Shown: in pieces, positions 1-6,924 of the stretch
How the letters are laid out: each line of letters starts with the position of its first letter
Position numbering within the stretch: the first letter of the stretch is position 1
Source: CAYVTZ01 sp964454685
GTDB taxonomy: Bacteria > Bacillota > Clostridia > Christensenellales > Christensenellaceae
Direction: 5' to 3'
Assembly (NCBI GenBank): GCA_964454685.1
Contig: CAYVTZ010000038.1
Location: 1 to 29,368 of the forward strand
Length of the DNA: 29,368 nucleotides
Position numbers and translations under genes: made by a program
Notes under the pieces: model-generated
Databases searched by the model: none
Seen by the model: the letters and a program-made list of their open reading frames with translations, nothing else
What the model was told of the DNA's origin: nothing

Positions 1-10
1 CAAGTTTTAT

Positions 11-35
11 ATGGTGTACTTGTACAAAACACCAT
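11..35. promoter_or_regulatory. Inverted repeat in the cobT upstream region
   Basis: Perfect 7-bp arms ATGGTGT and ACACCAT are separated by 11 bases (11-17 and 29-35), and the central bases include GTACTTGTAC. A TATAAT-like box lies just downstream at 41-46. A TTGTAC hexamer at 20-25 is only 15 bases from that box, so the promoter reading is weak. The repeat could be an operator or the remains of an upstream hairpin. The window starts too close to decide. Confidence 0.3.
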
Positions 36-65
36 AAATATATAATACGAGGAGTACAACAAAAT

Positions 66-1118
66 ATGCTGGAACTTACCATCAAACCATTGGACGAGTC
101 GATTATGAGCGCGGCGCGCGAACGCGTCGATTCTTTAGTCAAGCCACTGGGTAGCCTTGGCAAACTGGAAGAATACGCCATTGCCCTCGCGGGCATCCGC
201 TCTCGCATCGGCGGAAAGCTGGAAAAGCGCGCTGTACTCGTTTTTGCGGCGGATAACGGCATCCATGCGCAAAACATCACACCCGTGCCGAAAATGGTCA
301 CCACCATGCAAAGCATCAATATCGTAGAAGGCATTGCCGGTGTAAGCGTACTCTCAAAAAATGCAAATGCAGAGGTATTCCTATATAATGTAGGCATCGA
401 AACCGCTGTCTCGCATCCCAAGATTATCGACGTGTGCATCATGAAAGGCACCAACGATATGTCGCAGGGCCCCGCTATGACGCGCACAGAATGCGAACGT
501 GCGTTGCAGGTCGGGTTTGATGCTGTTGCGGCGCACAAGGATTATGATGTGCTTGGAATTGGCGAAATGGGCATTTGCAATACCTCGTCCACCGCTGCCG
601 TTGGGGCGATCCTCACCGGGAAAAGCGTCGCCGAAATGACGGGAAAAGGCGCTGGCATTACGCCGGATCAGCTCCAGCGCAAAATCGACGCCATCGAAAC
701 AGCGATTCGCGTCAATCAGCCGGATAAAAACGATGTAGTAGATGTCATCTCCAAGGTTGGCGGGCTGGACATCGCCGCTATGACGGGTGCTTTTCTGGGT
801 TGCGCCCATTTTGGCATACCCGTAGTCATCGACGGTTTCATATCCGCTTGCGCGGCATTGTGCGCCATCAAAATACAGGCGACTGCCAAACAGTATATGT
901 TTGCGTCGCATCACAGCTTCGAGCCGGGTTATGCGCATCTGATGGATGCCATCGGGCTTTCGCCTGCGCTGCACATGGAGATGCGCCTCGGCGAGGGCAG
1001 TGGCTGCCCGCTGCTGTTCCAGATTCTTGATAGCGCGCAATGTATGATCGACGAGATGGGCACCTTCGGCGAAGGCAGCATCGATCCGGACGATTATATC
1101 GATCTGCGTGAAGAATAA
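66..1118 (+). CDS. cobT: Nicotinate-nucleotide--dimethylbenzimidazole phosphoribosyltransferase
   Basis: CobT transfers phosphoribose from nicotinate mononucleotide to 5,6-dimethylbenzimidazole, giving alpha-ribazole phosphate for the lower ligand of cobalamin; it is a cytoplasmic enzyme. The 350-residue length is normal for the family. Visible family signatures are FAADNGIHAQ near residue 60, GIGEMGICNTSSTAA near 160-175, and the C-terminal LGEGSGCPL segment, whose Glu310 corresponds to the catalytic glutamate of the family. GAGGAG precedes the ATG at a spacing of 11-12 bases. A small membrane-protein gene follows 46 bases downstream on the same strand. No other cobalamin gene is in the window, so whether this is part of a cob operon upstream or an isolated salvage gene cannot be told. 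The family assignment is strong. Confidence 0.96.
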   Translation: MLELTIKPLDESIMSAARERVDSLVKPLGSLGKLEEYAIALAGIRSRIGGKLEKRAVLVFAADNGIHAQNITPVPKMVTTMQSINIVEGIAGVSVLSKNANAEVFLYNVGIETAVSHPKIIDVCIMKGTNDMSQGPAMTRTECERALQVGFDAVAAHKDYDVLGIGEMGICNTSSTAAVGAILTGKSVAEMTGKGAGITPDQLQRKIDAIETAIRVNQPDKNDVVDVISKVGGLDIAAMTGAFLGCAHFGIPVVIDGFISACAALCAIKIQATAKQYMFASHHSFEPGYAHLMDAIGLSPALHMEMRLGEGSGCPLLFQILDSAQCMIDEMGTFGEGSIDPDDYIDLREE

Positions 1119-1164
1119 AGGCGGAAGCGTCTGCCGTGCGCATCAGTATGTTTAAAGGAACATT

Positions 1165-1656
1165 ATGAAAAAGGTCAACATCGTATCGCTAAGAATATTC
1201 CGTTATATCCTGGAGTGGGCGACATTTGTCGGCGTAATCATCTTAGTTGCGACCTTTGCCCTAACCACCTCAATTTTACCTGCCAATTCGCCGCCGCCCA
1301 CGGGCAGCGGCGGCTTGGTATCCACATTCGGCGTGCGCGCAGTGCTCTGGGCACTGTTTATCTTGAGTGGTGCGCTCACCGCCGCTTTGTTTCTGCTGTC
1401 ACGTTTTCCACGCATCTATCGCTATCCCGTTCCCATCACAGCAGAAAATATCGAAGTGCAATATCACCTCGCAAAAATCATGCTGTGCGCGGGTCAGCTT
1501 GTGGTGTGTTTTTTGTTTTCACTGCTCATGTTGTATGTATACAATATGTCTATTTCGCTGTTTTCCTTGCGATTCTTGCTCATTTGTCTGCTATGTCCCA
1601 CTTTCTTTGGCTGTGCCTATCTGGTCTATTATTTCATTGCAAAAAAATTCGCATAA
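1165..1656 (+). CDS. Small four-helix membrane protein, DUF1648-like
   Basis: This 163-residue protein has four predicted membrane helices at about residues 15-38, 57-79, 104-127 and 132-157. Between helices 2 and 3 it carries a loop reading SRFPRIYRYPVPITAENIE. That loop resembles the FNYPVxITEENAxxQY segment I know from DUF1648 membrane proteins of Firmicutes, a relationship recalled by eye and not by alignment. No catalytic or ligand-binding residues stand out and the function is unknown. AAAGGA lies about 7 bases before the ATG. It sits 46 bases after cobT, with no obvious terminator between, so cotranscription is plausible. The following gene has its own promoter. The coding status is well supported by length, hydrophobic pattern and RBS. 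Confidence 0.75.
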   Translation: MKKVNIVSLRIFRYILEWATFVGVIILVATFALTTSILPANSPPPTGSGGLVSTFGVRAVLWALFILSGALTAALFLLSRFPRIYRYPVPITAENIEVQYHLAKIMLCAGQLVVCFLFSLLMLYVYNMSISLFSLRFLLICLLCPTFFGCAYLVYYFIAKKFA

Positions 1657-1696
1657 GCCGACTTCATTCCTTGCGTAATCCTGTATTCTTTTTTTG

Positions 1697-1725
1697 TTGT
1701 ACACGCGATGCAAACATGTTACAAT
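1697..1725 (+). promoter_or_regulatory. Promoter of the CNNM/CBS protein gene
   Basis: TTGTAC (1697-1702), a 17-base spacer and TACAAT (1720-1725) give a good sigma-A-type promoter. The predicted transcription start is near 1732, and an AAGGAGGG ribosome binding site follows at about 1758-1765. Confidence 0.6.
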
Positions 1726-1768
1726 ACTGTTTGCGCGAGGGTGCAGTAACGCCCTCCAAGGAGGGAAC

Positions 1769-3094
1769 ATGAACAACTCAATCGGTTTTATGCTGCTGCT
1801 GCAAGCGGTGCTCATTCTGCTGAATGCCATATTCGCATGCGCAGAGATCGCCGTAATTTCCATGAACGATACCAAACTTGCAAGGCTTGCCGCGCAAGGT
1901 GATAAGCGCGCCGTACGTCTTGCGCGCCTCACCAGCCAGCCCGCACGTTTTCTTGCCACCATACAGGTCGCCATTACGCTTGCGGGATTTTTGGGCAGTG
2001 CCTTCGCCGCCGAGAATTTCTCAGATTCTATCGTCACATGGGCGGTCAATGTCGGCATTCCGCTCTCCGCCGCAACATTGGACACTATCGCAGTCATTCT
2101 GATCACACTGATTCTGTCTTACTTTACGTTGGTGTTTGGCGAGTTGGTTCCCAAGCGTTTGGCGATGCGCAAAGCGGAAAGCCTCGCGCTGGGTCTGTCC
2201 GGCCTGATTTCGGCAATTTCAAAAATATTCGCCCCCATCGTTCTTGTGCTTACCGCTTCCACCAATGGCATCCTGCGCTTGCTGCGCATCGATCCCAATG
2301 CAGAGGAAGAGAATGTCAGTGAAGAGGAAATCCGCATGATGGTGGACGTGGGCAGCGAAAAAGGCACCATCGACCGCGAGGAAAAAGAGTTTATCCAAAA
2401 CGTATTTGAATTTGACGATCTCACCGCAGAGGAAATCGCCACACACCGCACGGATGTCGCCGTGTTGTGGCTGGAGGAAAGCATGGAGGATTGGCGCAAA
2501 ACCATCTACGAAAGCGCACATACGCTGTTCCCCGTCTGCGATGGCTCTGTGGATCATGTGGTGGGCGTACTCAATGCAAAAACATATTTCCGTCTGGAGC
2601 AGCAGGATCGCGAAAGCGTTCTGCAAAGGGCTGTTTCCGCGCCATATTTTGTGCCGGAAAGCATCCGCGCAGATATCCTGTTTAAGAATATGAAGCAAAC
2701 CCGCCGGTTCTTCGCGATTGTGCTGGACGAGCACGGCGGCATGACGGGCATCATCACGATTCACGATCTAATCGAACAGCTCGTGGGATATCTGGACGAT
2801 AACCCCAATCAACTTGCTTCCGGCGCGCAGATGCAGCAGATCAACGAGACCACGTGGAAGGTCTCTGGCTCTGCGCAGCTCGACGATATCGCAAACGCGC
2901 TGCAAATTCCGCTGGAAGATGACGAATATTCCACACTCAATGGTCTCATCTTCAATCAGCTCGGCGCAATCCCGCAAGATGGCTCACGCTTCGAATTGGA
3001 CTATGCCGGCATGCACATTCAAGTGCTGGAAGTCAAAGACCATCAAGTCACACTGGCAGTCCTGCAAAAGAGCGCATCACAAACATCTCTGTAA
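1769..3094 (+). CDS. CNNM/CBS/CorC-domain membrane protein (hemolysin C family)
   Basis: The domain order is CNNM transmembrane domain (about residues 5-190), two CBS motifs (about 210-330) and a C-terminal CorC/HlyC transporter-associated domain (about 345-430). FGELVPKRLA and AEIAVIS are typical CNNM sequences; LDEHGGMTGIITIHDL is typical of the second CBS. Family members are proposed to move or sense Mg2+ or Co2+, sometimes Na+. The historical hemolysin label is not a good guide to function. I chose the ATG at 1769 because AAGGAGGG lies immediately upstream. An in-frame upstream ATG at 1694 would precede the promoter boxes and has no RBS. The protein is 441 residues, normal for the family. 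A hairpin terminator follows directly. The exact substrate is unknown. Confidence 0.9.
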   Translation: MNNSIGFMLLLQAVLILLNAIFACAEIAVISMNDTKLARLAAQGDKRAVRLARLTSQPARFLATIQVAITLAGFLGSAFAAENFSDSIVTWAVNVGIPLSAATLDTIAVILITLILSYFTLVFGELVPKRLAMRKAESLALGLSGLISAISKIFAPIVLVLTASTNGILRLLRIDPNAEEENVSEEEIRMMVDVGSEKGTIDREEKEFIQNVFEFDDLTAEEIATHRTDVAVLWLEESMEDWRKTIYESAHTLFPVCDGSVDHVVGVLNAKTYFRLEQQDRESVLQRAVSAPYFVPESIRADILFKNMKQTRRFFAIVLDEHGGMTGIITIHDLIEQLVGYLDDNPNQLASGAQMQQINETTWKVSGSAQLDDIANALQIPLEDDEYSTLNGLIFNQLGAIPQDGSRFELDYAGMHIQVLEVKDHQVTLAVLQKSASQTSL

Positions 3095-3098
3095 ACAC

Positions 3099-3134
3099 AA
3101 AGGAGTTCCCCTTTCACACGGGAACTCCTTTTTT
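3099..3134. terminator. Bidirectional intrinsic terminator
   Basis: A perfect stem with arms AAGGAGTTCCC (3100-3110) and GGGAACTCCTT (3120-3130) encloses a 9-base loop and runs into TTTT. The A-rich left flank gives a T-rich tail on the other strand, so it can end both the CNNM gene (+) and the Nudix gene (-), which converge here. Confidence 0.9.
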
Positions 3135-3160
3135 GTGAGCACAAGCTTGCTCCGCAATCT

Positions 3161-3721
3161 TTATTTGTCGCTTATCGCGTCTTGCAAATCCGAAAGCAGT
3201 AAGGAGGCCTTGAGAATGCAAATCTGCGTCTTAGCGTCGCGGATCTCGTTCTTAACAACCATTTCCAGTGCCTGCGTTAGCGGCAACCGTACCGGTTCCA
3301 CGAACTCGTCCTCGTCCAAATCTTGCTGCGACTGTGCAAGGTCAAACGCCAAATACAGGTAAATCACCTCATCGGTATAACCTACGCTGGGCAGCATTTC
3401 TCCCAGATGCACCAGCTTATCGGCCGATAGACCGGCTTCCTCTCTCAACTCTCGTTGCGCGGCAGCTTCCGGTTGCTCGCCGGGGTCAATCTTTCCCGCC
3501 GGTGCCTCCAAAATCACGGAATCGTATGCGTAGCGATATTGCCGCAGCAGAACGATGTTATAGTCCTCGTCCACCGGCAGCACACACGCCCCGCCCGGAT
3601 GCCGGACAATCTCACGCATCGCCGTGTTGCCATCCGGCAGTAAAACGTTATCATGCTCCAGCTTGATGATCTTGCCGTTAAAAACCGTGCTGCCATCCAG
3701 CCTCTTTTCCCTTAGGTCCAT
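3161..3721 (-). CDS. nudF: Nudix hydrolase, ADP-ribose pyrophosphatase type
   Basis: The protein would hydrolyse ADP-ribose (or related nucleoside diphosphate sugars) to AMP and ribose 5-phosphate in the cytoplasm. A full Nudix box, G-x5-E-x7-REL-x-EE-x-G-L, is visible as GKIDPGE followed by AAAQRELREEAGL. The neighbouring REIVRHPGGACVLPV strand and the DEDEFVEP segment near the C terminus match the B. subtilis NudF type. I place the start at the ATG at 3721-3719, giving 186 residues. A TTG ten bases further upstream adds only MVAE. This ATG begins one base after the TGA of the upstream membrane-protein gene, so the two are probably translationally coupled. The family is secure; the precise substrate is inferred. 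Confidence 0.88.
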   Translation of the reverse strand: MDLREKRLDGSTVFNGKIIKLEHDNVLLPDGNTAMREIVRHPGGACVLPVDEDYNIVLLRQYRYAYDSVILEAPAGKIDPGEQPEAAAQRELREEAGLSADKLVHLGEMLPSVGYTDEVIYLYLAFDLAQSQQDLDEDEFVEPVRLPLTQALEMVVKNEIRDAKTQICILKASLLLSDLQDAISDK

Positions 3722-3722
3722 C

Positions 3723-4319
3723 TCAGCCACCAAACATCCCCATAAATCCAGACAATCCCTGTGCAGCCTGCTTGAGCGAATTTACGCTATCCGCAATGCC
3801 TTTGAAGTCGATTGCGCTGATGCCGTCTGCAACGCCATTGATCGCCGTGTTCAATCCGCCGAAATCAATGCTGCTGATGCCGGACAGCACCCCATGAATA
3901 TCCTGCGTTGCCGTGTCAGACAATGTCTTAAAGGAGTCGATCAACCCCGGCAAATCCTTTGTTGCAATATCAGAAAATGCCGTCAGTGATTCGATGAGCG
4001 CGGGAATATCCTTCGCCACACCCTGTATCGTCGTCACCAGGAAGAAGCAGGAAACCGCAATCACCGCTACAAAAACAATCAGCAAAATGTTGCGCACCAC
4101 ATTACCGCGGCGAATCGACGTGTTGTGCTTACGCTGCTCCACCAGCAACGCCTCAATGCCCTCCATACGCTTCAATATGACATCCATCACGTTTTGGTTT
4201 TTTGCATCGTCTGTCGTCACCAACGCAGTTTGTGCGTCTGCCGCAGGCTCCGGTTGCTCCACTGTTACAACCTCCGCTTTTGTTGTTTCCTCATTGGTTA
4301 CATTCTTTTCTTCATCCAT
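3723..4319 (-). CDS. Single-pass membrane protein with tandem 18-19 residue repeats
   Basis: I do not recognise a named family. The 198-residue protein has an acidic, low-complexity N terminus (1-42), a short basic helical stretch (about 45-72) and one membrane helix at about 77-99. The C-terminal part is made of amphipathic repeats: two 18-residue units begin DIPALIESL (104-121) and DLPGLIDSF (122-139), and two 19-residue units begin GISSIDFGG (147-165) and GISAIDFKG (166-184). The positive residues before the helix suggest N-in, C-out, placing the repeats outside the membrane. The start ATG is preceded by AGGGGGAG. Its promoter lies at 4463-4491 and the Nudix gene follows one base after the stop. 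The function is unknown. Confidence 0.75.
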   Translation of the reverse strand: MDEEKNVTNEETTKAEVVTVEQPEPAADAQTALVTTDDAKNQNVMDVILKRMEGIEALLVEQRKHNTSIRRGNVVRNILLIVFVAVIAVSCFFLVTTIQGVAKDIPALIESLTAFSDIATKDLPGLIDSFKTLSDTATQDIHGVLSGISSIDFGGLNTAINGVADGISAIDFKGIADSVNSLKQAAQGLSGFMGMFGG

Positions 4320-4462
4320 AATATGCTCCCCCTGTCAAATTGTGTAGACCCCGGCTCAATCTGTATCTTGCCGACCGCACTGCCTCCCGTTTGCTTCACA
4401 GCATCGGGTCTGCGCATCAGGCAAAAAGCCCTGTTTGAAACCGGTTTGTGTGAGTATACTTC

Positions 4463-4491
4463 ATTCTATCACCCATCTTGCGCAATGGCAA
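4463..4491 (-). promoter_or_regulatory. Extended -10 promoter for the repeat membrane protein / Nudix pair
   Basis: On the minus strand TTGCCA (plus 4486-4491), a 17-base spacer and TAGAAT (plus 4463-4468) are seen. TGA immediately before the -10 makes it an extended -10. Transcription would start near 4456, leaving a leader of about 137 bases. The rest of the 343-base intergenic region 4320-4662 holds only this promoter and a weak candidate for ferritin. Confidence 0.6.
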
Positions 4492-4609
4492 ACATTTCTT
4501 ATCGCATTTTGCTTGCGCTTGTCACCGCCACCCCGCATAAACGCCGCCCTTTGCACATTTCCCTCCGCATGATTCACGAACTTCTGTTTTACGCATCCGC
4601 AATATGGTT

Positions 4610-4615
4610 TATACT
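4610..4615 (+). promoter_or_regulatory. Candidate -10 box for ferritin
   Basis: TATACT matches the -10 consensus at five of six bases and lies 48 bases before the ferritin ATG. No convincing -35 hexamer is seen at 16-18 bases upstream (TTTTAC at 4587-4592 is poor). No clear Fur-type palindrome was recognised. Confidence 0.35.
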
Positions 4616-4662
4616 AACTACATCAGGTTTAAAAACCATCAAAAGAAAGAGGTACGAAAACG

Positions 4663-5175
4663 ATGTTAAGCGCAAAGTTAGAAGATATGATTAACGAACA
4701 GATCAAATACGAGTTTTACTCCGCATATTTGTATTTGGAAATGTCCACATGGCTCGCCGCTCGAAATTTGAACGGATTTGCAACATGGTTCCGTGTTCAG
4801 GCACAAGAAGAGCAGGATCACGCGCTGCTGTTGCTGGATTATCTCAACAAGGTTGGCGCAACCGTACAGTTGCGTGCCATTGACGCTCCCGGCGGCGTAT
4901 ACACTTCTCCGCTGGACGTCGCGCAGCAGACGTTGGAGCACGAGCAAACCGTCACAGGACGCATCTATGACATCATGACTGCGGCACAGGACGAACGCGA
5001 TTACAAAACCATTCAGTTTCTCCAATGGTTTGTAACAGAGCAGACCGAGGAAGAAGAAAACGCCACAGGCATCATAGAAAAGCTCAAAATCTCCGGCAAC
5101 TCCGAGGGCGGCGTACTCTTTTTGGATAAGGAATTGTCCACCCGCGTCTACGCGCCACCGTCGCTGGTTGTTTGA
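4663..5175 (+). CDS. ftnA: Non-heme ferritin
   Basis: This cytoplasmic 24-mer iron store oxidises Fe2+ and deposits it in its core. The 170-residue length is typical. The ferroxidase residues sit at the positions known from bacterial FtnA: Glu17, Glu50, His53, Glu94, Glu126/Gln127 and Glu130, in the contexts KYEFYSAYLYLEM, QAQEEQDHA, EHEQTV and VTEQTEEE. There is no heme-ligand Met pattern of bacterioferritin. A moderate AGAGG lies 13 bases upstream of the ATG. It is a single-gene unit between a divergent membrane-protein gene and a convergent lipoprotein gene, with a bidirectional terminator after it. Confidence 0.95.
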   Translation: MLSAKLEDMINEQIKYEFYSAYLYLEMSTWLAARNLNGFATWFRVQAQEEQDHALLLLDYLNKVGATVQLRAIDAPGGVYTSPLDVAQQTLEHEQTVTGRIYDIMTAAQDERDYKTIQFLQWFVTEQTEEEENATGIIEKLKISGNSEGGVLFLDKELSTRVYAPPSLVV

Positions 5176-5205
5176 CGGGCTGGCAGTTCATTGTTCAGAT
5201 ATTAT

Positions 5206-5245
5206 AAAGGGCTGTAGCAGTTTTTTCGTACTGCTGCAGCCCCTT
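5206..5245. terminator. Bidirectional hairpin between ferritin and the DUF3089 gene
   Basis: Arms GGGCTGTAGCAGT (5209-5221) and ACTGCTGCAGCCC (5230-5242) pair with a single G-U wobble. On the minus strand the stem is followed by TTTATAATAT; the plus-strand tail is weaker. It can serve both convergent genes. Confidence 0.75.
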
Positions 5246-5286
5246 AGTATGTTCGTAAAGTTTCAAGCCCGCTTCGTCTTCCCTTT

Positions 5287-6285
5287 TCATGCATCCTCTG
5301 CCAACGCGCCGACCCCATTCAAAAATCGCTCTGTCCTCAATTTGGCATTCTCCATCAAGTCATAGTAATAAAAATCATAATCTTGCCCGTGGAATACCCC
5401 CTTGGGGAAACCGCCTTTTTTGTAATATTCTTCGGGATTCACCGTCGAACAGATTACAACGCCACGTTGCGCATCCACCGTCGCATCCGCATAATTCATT
5501 CGTTTTTCGTCGTCGATGCGTGACCCCAGATTTTGCTGCGCGGTTGCGGGTGTTTGCTCCCTCGTCCACGTAATCGGGTTAATGGCGTTCGCGCCGGGCA
5601 ACCACACCGGGTTATTGCCTTCTACCACCGGCGCCTCTGTATTATAGGAAATCACCACTCCCACATCCTCCGCACTCTGCGCAAATTTCAAATGTGGGTT
5701 TTCCGTCAAAAACTCATCCGTCACCGCATACCCGATCACATACGCCGCCACCATGCGCGCATAAAGGTCGGGATGCTCTTTCATATAGGTCGAAAGCACG
5801 TACAGCAGCACATTCGAACCCTGGGAATGTCCTGCCAGAATAAAGGGCCGCCCCTCGTTATAATGTTCAAAATAATAATCCAGCGCGCCAAATACATCCT
5901 GCGTGGGAATGCCCTGCATCAATTTCTCGTGCTGCTGCTCCCCAAGCGTCAAGGCATACACCGCGTCCACCTGACGGTAATACGGCGCGTAGACATTACC
6001 CGCAGGCTCAAAGACGCTCGCCTGTTTGTCCAATGCCAGCTCCGCACCTGCCAGCATGGTTGCATTGTCAATGGCACAAATATTCGGCTCCTGCTGATCT
6101 ATTTTGTACCACACCGTTGGATATAAATAGATCACGTCCACCGGCTTTTCGGGTTTTTCCGGCAGTGCCAGCCAGTGCTCCCGCTTGCCATAGTCGATCG
6201 CAGCCTGCTCGGTCTGTGGCGCGGCGCACCCCGACATTACCAGCAGCATCATTGCCGCCAACCCGATCCAAATGATTCGCTTCAT
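5287..6285 (-). CDS. DUF3089 alpha/beta-hydrolase lipoprotein
   Basis: The N terminus is a lipoprotein signal: MKR, a hydrophobic stretch and the lipobox VMSGC with Cys20 as the lipidation site, so the 332-residue protein is probably anchored outside the membrane. The body resembles DUF3089 hydrolases: VDVIYLYPTVW near residue 50, YAPYYRQVDA, and the nucleophile elbow GHSQG at 152-156 with Ser154. These features suggest an esterase or lipase-like hydrolase, but the substrate is unknown. The start lies 18 bases after the stop of the TetR gene, making it the third gene of a MATE-tetR-DUF3089 operon, so induction together with the efflux pump is likely. The length and lipobox support the chosen ATG. 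Confidence 0.85.
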   Translation of the reverse strand: MKRIIWIGLAAMMLLVMSGCAAPQTEQAAIDYGKREHWLALPEKPEKPVDVIYLYPTVWYKIDQQEPNICAIDNATMLAGAELALDKQASVFEPAGNVYAPYYRQVDAVYALTLGEQQHEKLMQGIPTQDVFGALDYYFEHYNEGRPFILAGHSQGSNVLLYVLSTYMKEHPDLYARMVAAYVIGYAVTDEFLTENPHLKFAQSAEDVGVVISYNTEAPVVEGNNPVWLPGANAINPITWTREQTPATAQQNLGSRIDDEKRMNYADATVDAQRGVVICSTVNPEEYYKKGGFPKGVFHGQDYDFYYYDLMENAKLRTERFLNGVGALAEDA

Positions 6286-6303
6286 CTTTTCACCCCCGCT
6301 GGA

Positions 6304-6924
6304 TCAGCACTCTTTCCCATCCTCAAAAGGTGTCTGCATTCGTTCAGACAGCTTCGCCCTGTTCGCGTAGCAGATCAGCATATCGTATACCAAATCCGCG
6401 CGCTGCTCAATGTCGCCGTTCCCGTGCAATGCCACTGCGTTCAGCATGGCAAAAAGCATTTCAGAAAGCACGTTCACCTCTTCTCGCGTAATCATGCAGC
6501 CATAGGACTCATATACCCGCCCCAGCAGTTCGTTAAACAGCTCCTGCACCTGCTTGCGAATGCCAAACAAGGTGCGCTCGATGTACTCCTTGTCCGATTC
6601 AAAGTTGCAAACCTGCTTAATCACATCCTCCGGTGTTTCCACCATGCGTTGAATAAAGGCATAGATCGCACCATACAGCGCTTCTTGCGGTCCTTTTCCA
6701 AACACACTTTGCATAAACTGCGTCATAATCTGCTCGATTTCGCCCGCAAGCACCTGCGCCAGCAGCGTTTCCTTGTCCTCAAAGTGCGTATACACCGTAC
6801 CCACCGCAAGACCGCTCAACTCTGCAATGCGTCGCATAGAGAGTTTTTCATAGCCCTGCTCGTGATAAATGTCTCTCGCAGCGGTAATAATCTTCTGCCG
6901 CACATCCTCAATCTTTTTAGGCAT
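6304..6924 (-). CDS. TetR-family transcriptional regulator
   Basis: This 206-residue regulator has an N-terminal TetR helix-turn-helix at about residues 8-56, with MRRIAELSGLAVGTVYTHF as the core and recognition helix, followed by an all-helical ligand domain that is not conserved in sequence. Its ATG overlaps the end of the MATE gene by eight bases and is preceded by AGGAGGTGG, so the two are co-translated. Position inside the efflux operon, plus a perfect TGAACG-CA-CGTTCA palindrome near the operon's transcription start, points to autoregulatory repression relieved by a substrate of the pump. The ligand is unknown. Confidence 0.92.
   Translation of the reverse strand: MPKKIEDVRQKIITAARDIYHEQGYEKLSMRRIAELSGLAVGTVYTHFEDKETLLAQVLAGEIEQIMTQFMQSVFGKGPQEALYGAIYAFIQRMVETPEDVIKQVCNFESDKEYIERTLFGIRKQVQELFNELLGRVYESYGCMITREEVNVLSEMLFAMLNAVALHGNGDIEQRADLVYDMLICYANRAKLSERMQTPFEDGKEC

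Noticed and set aside
4320..4456. Small frame in the leader of the repeat membrane protein (about 39 codons from an ATG near 4416)
   Set aside because: It has no Shine-Dalgarno sequence and runs out of frame into the real gene.
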